From: Plutella xylostella
Lineage: Eukaryota > Arthropoda > Insecta > Lepidoptera > Plutellidae
Direction of reading: 5' to 3'
DNA length: 64,000 nt
Assembly (NCBI RefSeq): GCF_932276165.1
Contig: NC_063994.1
Span: 8,742,001-8,806,000, forward strand
The stretch's first letter is position 1, and the number at the start of each line of letters is the position of its first letter. This document shows positions 60,005-64,000 of the stretch, piece by piece. The translations under genes and the position numbers were made by a program. The notes beneath the pieces were generated by a model. It was not told the origin of the DNA. It saw nothing but the letters and a program-made list of their open reading frames with translations, and did not search any database.

Positions 60005-63000
60005 CTATTTCTTTCTGTTAATGAATTCATCCACCGTGTAGAAAGCCTGTTCAGTGAGCCATTTTTTTAATTTAAATTTAAATGTAGTTAGCTTCTGCTC
60101 TTCATCCCGTATCTCAGTTGGTATGGCATTGTAGATGCTCGGGCCACACACATACACCGACTGTGCGCACTTCGCGAGCTTGTGCCGTACCGCGAGGAGG
60201 AGGCCGCTGCGGCGGGCTCGCTGGCTTACCTTGTACAACTGCATGTTCTTCCTGACAAACAGGGCAACATGCAGTATGTACAAGGAGGGCACCGTCATGA
60301 GGCGCAGGTCGACGAATGATGGTCGAGCCGATTCGCCGATTTTGATACGGGCCATAGCTCGTATTGCCCTCTTTTGCATCACGAAAACACGTTGCCAGTC
60401 CGCTGCACGGCCCCACAGCTCAATGCCGTATGTGAGAAGGGACTGAACAGTGGCAAAGTAGCAGGATCTCGTCACATCTTGCGGAACCGTCGCTGCCAGC
60501 CGCTGAAGGCCGAAGCACGCGCTTCCAAGGCGACCACACAACCACTCAATGTGCGAGTCCCAAAACAAACCACTGTCCAGTCGAAAGCCGAGGAAGCAGG
60601 TGGTGCTGACCTGCGCCAAGCAATCCGTGTCAAGGCGCACCTGCAGGGGACGGCTCGGTCGGCCAGCCAGGTTGAAGTGCATGAGGTGTGATTTTCGCGG
60701 GTTGAGGGCGAGACCATTGCACTTGAACCACTCAGCTAACTGCGTGGCAGCCAGAGACAGGCGCCTCTCGAGGTCATCAACGGATCGACCGGTGACCAAC
60801 GCGGCGACGTCATCGGCGTACATAGTTACCTGGGCTTCTTTCACTGAGTTAGGCAGGTCGTTCATGAGAAGGGAGAATATGATATTCGATAGAGATGAGC
60901 CTTGCGGTACACCAATTTTGGTAGCTATTTCTCTAGATCTAGCAAGTCCCCCTTCTCCTACCACAGTTTGGTTTCTGTTGGACATGAAGTCCACCAGAAG
61001 GCTCAGTGCCGGCCCTCGTATGCCGTAGTGTTGGAGCTTGTTGGCGATGACGTCATGGTCGGCCACATCGAATGCTTTGGACAAATCACATCACAGAACA
61101 GCCACCTGCAGGCCGGCATCCCTCGCGCGGAGCACTCCCCACACCACCTCGCGCGCCAGGTCGGTCGTGGACCTCCCTGCTCGGTACGCGAACTGCTGGT
61201 CGCACAGGATGCGTGACTCACTCAGGAACTCAGTCAGTCTAGCGCTAATTCCATTCTCTAATACCTTTGCGGGAGTGGGTATGATGGCTACAGGACGGTA
61301 GTCATTTCCATCTTCTTTTTTACCTTTCCCTTTGTATACGGGAGATATTTTCACGCGCTTGATGCTTGTTGGGAAAATACCTTCCCGTATGCATCGGTTA
61401 TAAAGAATGGACAGCGCGGGACTGACCGAGTCCGCTACAAGACTCAGCAACTCACATGACATCTCATAAATGTCTTTACTCTTTTTGCGAGGTATTTTTT
61501 TTGTGATGATGTTGAGTACCTCTCGAGCGCTGAAGTGTTTGAATCTAAAAGATTGGTCAAGAGAAGGGCACAGCAACCCCAGCCTGGCCCCGGAGGCCGG
61601 CAGGTCCGCGCGGGGTGCGCCGCACGTCGTCGCCGCCCCAACAAAACGCTCATTCATAGCGTCCAGCAGATCTCGCTTCGAAGCATACACTGATCCGTCA
61701 GGTGATTTTACTAAATCAGTAAAATCGAGTGAGCTGCGAGTTGCGCGGCCTAGTTCTGCGTTTACAACGCTCCACATTGCCTTACACTTATTGTCACTGC
61801 CATTGATTTTGGTCGATAGGTGTTTCGTGCGCTCCTGCGATAACATACGGTCGTATCTGTCCATAGTCATACTCACCATCCTTTGCAGGTCTGGATCGTC
61901 AATATTAGAATTTATGTCAAGTAAGTTAAATAACAATCTTTTCATATTAAGTACATCCTGGGATATCCAGTTGTCATATTTAAATTTAATTGTCTTATGT
62001 TTCATCGGAAAACAACTTATATACTTTTTATGGAGTATATCAACTATACAACTTGCAAGGTCGTCTATGTTTTCACGAGGTTTGGTGTAGACGGCCTCCC
62101 AGTCGATACTTCGTATTCCTGCAACGAATCTCATTTTGTTAGCCCGCGACATATCCCTGGCAGTGACGGTGATCGGCGGGGGGTCGCGCTGTGCGCAGTC
62201 CATGCGCGTGCGCACGGCGAGGTGGTCACTGAGGTGCGTGGTGACCGGCGCCGCGAGGGCCGCGCCGCCCGCGCCGCGCCACACCATTACGTGGTCGAGT
62301 GAGGTGCAGGATGAGCCAGATATGCGAGTCGGGAAGTCTACAATGTTCACCAAATCGTGAGACGAGAGTACATCGAGCAGTCGTTTGCGATGGTTCGATA
62401 CTACCATCGTGTCTATATTAAAATCGCCAACTATGGCTAGCTTGGCAAACTTAAAATCAAATATTCTATCGAGCAAGCTCTCAAACACGGGGAAGAACTC
62501 ATTACAGTGCGTCAAGTTCGACCTATAAATACACACAATTACAAAGTCGATATCAATCAGGCGAACAGCTGATACCTCGCAGACTTGCTCGACTGACATT
62601 TTGCATAGAAGGTCAATAGGCTGCGATCTAAAATTATTTTTTACAAAAATACAAGTCCCGCCATGTTCAATATTCGGGCGACAATAATTAGATGTCATCG
62701 TGTAATTTGAAATAGTAGTCAATTTTAATTTATCTAATGTCAGCCAGTGTTCACTAATTGCTAGTACGTCACATTTTAAATCCTGTAATAGAAGGGCTTC
62801 AAGTCGTTTCGTTTTATTATTTAGCGATCTAACATTTTGATGACTAATAGTAAACATTGGTCGAGTATCGGGGCAGGCGCTAGATGCGCCTCCGGGGTGC
62901 TGCGGGGGCGGGAGGCGCGGCGGCGGCGGGGGCAGGGGCGGCCGCGACCGGTCTGGCGGCGGCGGCGGTGGCTCGGCTCCCGTGCGTCGACGATGCGTCA

Positions 63001-63100
63001 CTAGCGGAGGGCGATTCGCAATCGCGGTTGGCGGTAGTATTGGCGGCGGCGCCCCGCTGCTGGCGGGGCCGATATTGAAACCAATCTGCATATCTGACAC
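60005..63100 (-). pseudogene. LINE E ORF2: endonuclease-reverse transcriptase, one nonsense codon
   Basis: A single frame of about 1031 codons interrupted once by TGA near 61088-61090, between AVL and CDLSKAFD at RT block A. The first 80 residues are Pro/Arg-rich and overlap ORF1 in another frame; ATG at MFTISHQNVRSLNNKTKRLE (about 62858) is a likelier start. Endonuclease: AISEHWLTLDKLKL, IVGDFNIDTMVV, SLDHVMVWRG and LSDHLAVRTRM. RT: VKISPVYKGKGKKEDGNDYR, DQQFAYRAGRSTTDLA, IGVPQGSSLSNIIFSLLMND and catalytic TMYADDVAALV. The end is YGIELWGRAADW and KWLTEQAFYTVDEF. High GC at third positions distinguishes it from LINE F. Confidence 0.9.
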
Positions 63101-63584
63101 CTGGAGGCCAAATAGCTGGTGCTTTTAGTTCATCAAATCGGTCCTCATCAATGCCAATCACAAAGGATGCATGTCTGTTTGTATTAATGCTTCGCTTTTC
63201 AATGTAGTATTCGTTAGCAGGAATTACTTTCTGTAGAAATGTTCTCAGGTCTTCAGTTGTAGTGGTAGCATCGAACATCCAAGCTTGTATGTACTTTTGT
63301 CTTTTAACAGTTTTTAGGCCATAGTTGTTTTGACCAGTCCCTTCAATAATAATCCGTCGTGGATGGATGCTCTGCGGACGTTTCTTTTTTCCCACTGTTT
63401 GCCACTCGTTTGCGGCTCCATTGACTTCCTCGTTATGATCATTGCCTGTTGTGGCAGAATTGCCCAACGCTTTGTTCGTTGGTGCGATGGCGATGGGTTT
63501 ATTCAGCGCTCGGCTGACGTCGGTGGTGTTCGGGGAAGATTCGGCGTCCGGCACGCGTACTGTTGGCGTACTTTTTGAATTTAA
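62880..63584 (-). pseudogene. LINE E ORF1, 5'-truncated
   Basis: Open from a TAA at about 63587 to the stop at 62880, without a convincing ATG, so the 5' end is cut. ANEWQTVGKKKRPQSIHP and RQKYIQAWMFDATTTTEDLR, then NRHASFVIGIDEDRFDELKA and IWPPGVRYADWFQYRPR resemble ORF1 proteins encoded by lepidopteran CR1-like LINEs. The C-terminus is an Ala/Pro repeat. It overlaps the start of ORF2 by about 220 bases. Confidence 0.75.
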
Positions 63585-63598
63585 AGCGCTTCTTGAAA

Positions 63599-63886
63599 CT
63601 AAACATTAGAAACTTACCAGCAGAAAACTGTGCCTTTATGAAGCCCCCCAAACTCAACCCAGAGGTGAGGTCGGCGCTACATGACCTTAATATAATAAAG
63701 AAGAATGCCTACTGCGAGAAGAAACAAAATGTCATGGCTAGTTGCCTCTCAGCAATTGGAAAAGCTTCAAATATGACATTAACAGAGAGGCATAGTGATC
63801 AAGAACTTATTAAAATACTAAGGCTTCCTGCACACGATGCCGTCTCCGCGCTGCCTACCCTCTGCTGTTTCAGGGAGCTGCTGTAA
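63599..63886 (+). pseudogene. Gag-like ORF (DIRS/Ngaro-type?), right piece
   Basis: Encodes NLPAENCAFMKPPKLNPEVR, DLNIIKKNAYCEKKQNVMAS and CLSAIGKASNMTL. The ENC-F--PPKLN-EV phrase is the part I associate with DIRS/Ngaro-type Gag. It runs into a Copia RNase H piece at about 63887. Confidence 0.5.
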
Positions 63887-64000
63887 GTTGGGCTTCAAGA
63901 AGACGGTTTACCGTGGCCCTATCGTCCACAGAGGCAGAATACAAATGTCTCTAACTTCTTACACCGTGACCTCGGGTCTAAACAAACGGTGGTCAGTGTG
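63887..64000 (+). pseudogene. Copia RNase H fragment at the window edge
   Basis: Encodes VSWASRRRFTVALSSTEAEY, the SW-S--Q-TVALSSTEAEY block of Copia RNase H, then a TAA at 63948. It differs from the RNase H in the complete copy (KKQLCVSLSSTESEY), so it comes from another Copia family. Confidence 0.75.

Larger units (their letters stand above)
59678..63598 (-). mobile_element. LINE E, nearly complete, splitting a gag-like ORF
   Basis: The minus strand carries a 5'-truncated ORF1 and an almost full ORF2, a 300-base 3' UTR and a hexamer tail. Removing it joins SELSK at 59677 to NLPAENCAFMKPPKLNPEV at 63599 in one protein. No clean target duplication could be fixed. Same family group as LINE B. 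Confidence 0.85.

Noticed and set aside
61088..61090. TGA read as selenocysteine in LINE E RT
   Set aside because: No family precedent at this position and no selenocysteine element sought or seen; a simple nonsense mutation is enough.

Overview
This 64 kb window reads as insect nuclear DNA, very probably from a moth or butterfly. The base composition is AT-rich, introns are short with GT/AG ends, and the transposable-element families are typical of Lepidoptera (BEL/Pao, Copia, Gypsy, several LINE clades, PIF/Harbinger, hAT, Tc1/IS630, P-like and ISL2EU-like elements). I see no convincing host gene, tRNA, rRNA or CRISPR array. Nearly every base I can explain belongs to a mobile element or its remains, and elements are nested up to four deep. 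That fits heterochromatin such as a W chromosome, a pericentromere or a piRNA-cluster-like trap, but the placement is inference.

Layout. 1-1418: 3' half of a LINE. 2115-2538: short inverted-repeat element. 2858-6977: ISL2EU-like DNA transposon with convergent THAP-DDE and SAP-SWIM-YqaJ genes; a 692 bp Tc1/IS630 element sits inside an intron of the second gene. 7279-8955: Gypsy gag and a possible LTR. 9164-21706: one PIF/Harbinger copy (Myb-like plus HARBI1 genes) split into four pieces by two LINE insertions and by an 8.1 kb BEL/Pao element whose two 529 bp LTRs look identical. 21707-26472: second BEL gag, LINE fragments and a DUF4780-like ORF. 26583-29243: hAT element with 8 bp target duplication. 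29590-32149: two further Harbinger copies of different families. 32789-33295: P-element-like relic. 33411-38688: almost intact I-clade LINE with a 14 bp target duplication. 38703-40577: mostly empty apart from two palindromic MITEs.

40578-51275: a Gypsy pol gene scattered in three pieces, broken by Tc1, RTE and other repeats and by an insertion complex that contains a complete Copia element (175 bp LTRs). 51276-58987: Copia pieces, one fused to Gypsy RT and one split by a LINE. That LINE has an intact 1009-codon endonuclease-RT frame and carries in its 3' UTR a foldback-like element with about 15 nt periodic arms and a 2.0 kb hAT-type element. 59524-64000: a gag-like ORF split by another LINE with a hexamer tail, then a Copia RNase H fragment at the window edge.

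The genes do not form a cellular pathway. They are separate selfish elements, and the order of insertion can be read from target duplications and from comparison of paired copies (Harbinger A copy 1 against copy 2, Copia 1 against Copia 2). The signals I find most worth following are the foldback-like element at 55783-56539, the ISL2EU gene pair, the very young but frame-broken BEL copy and the Copia-Gypsy junction at 51275/51276.
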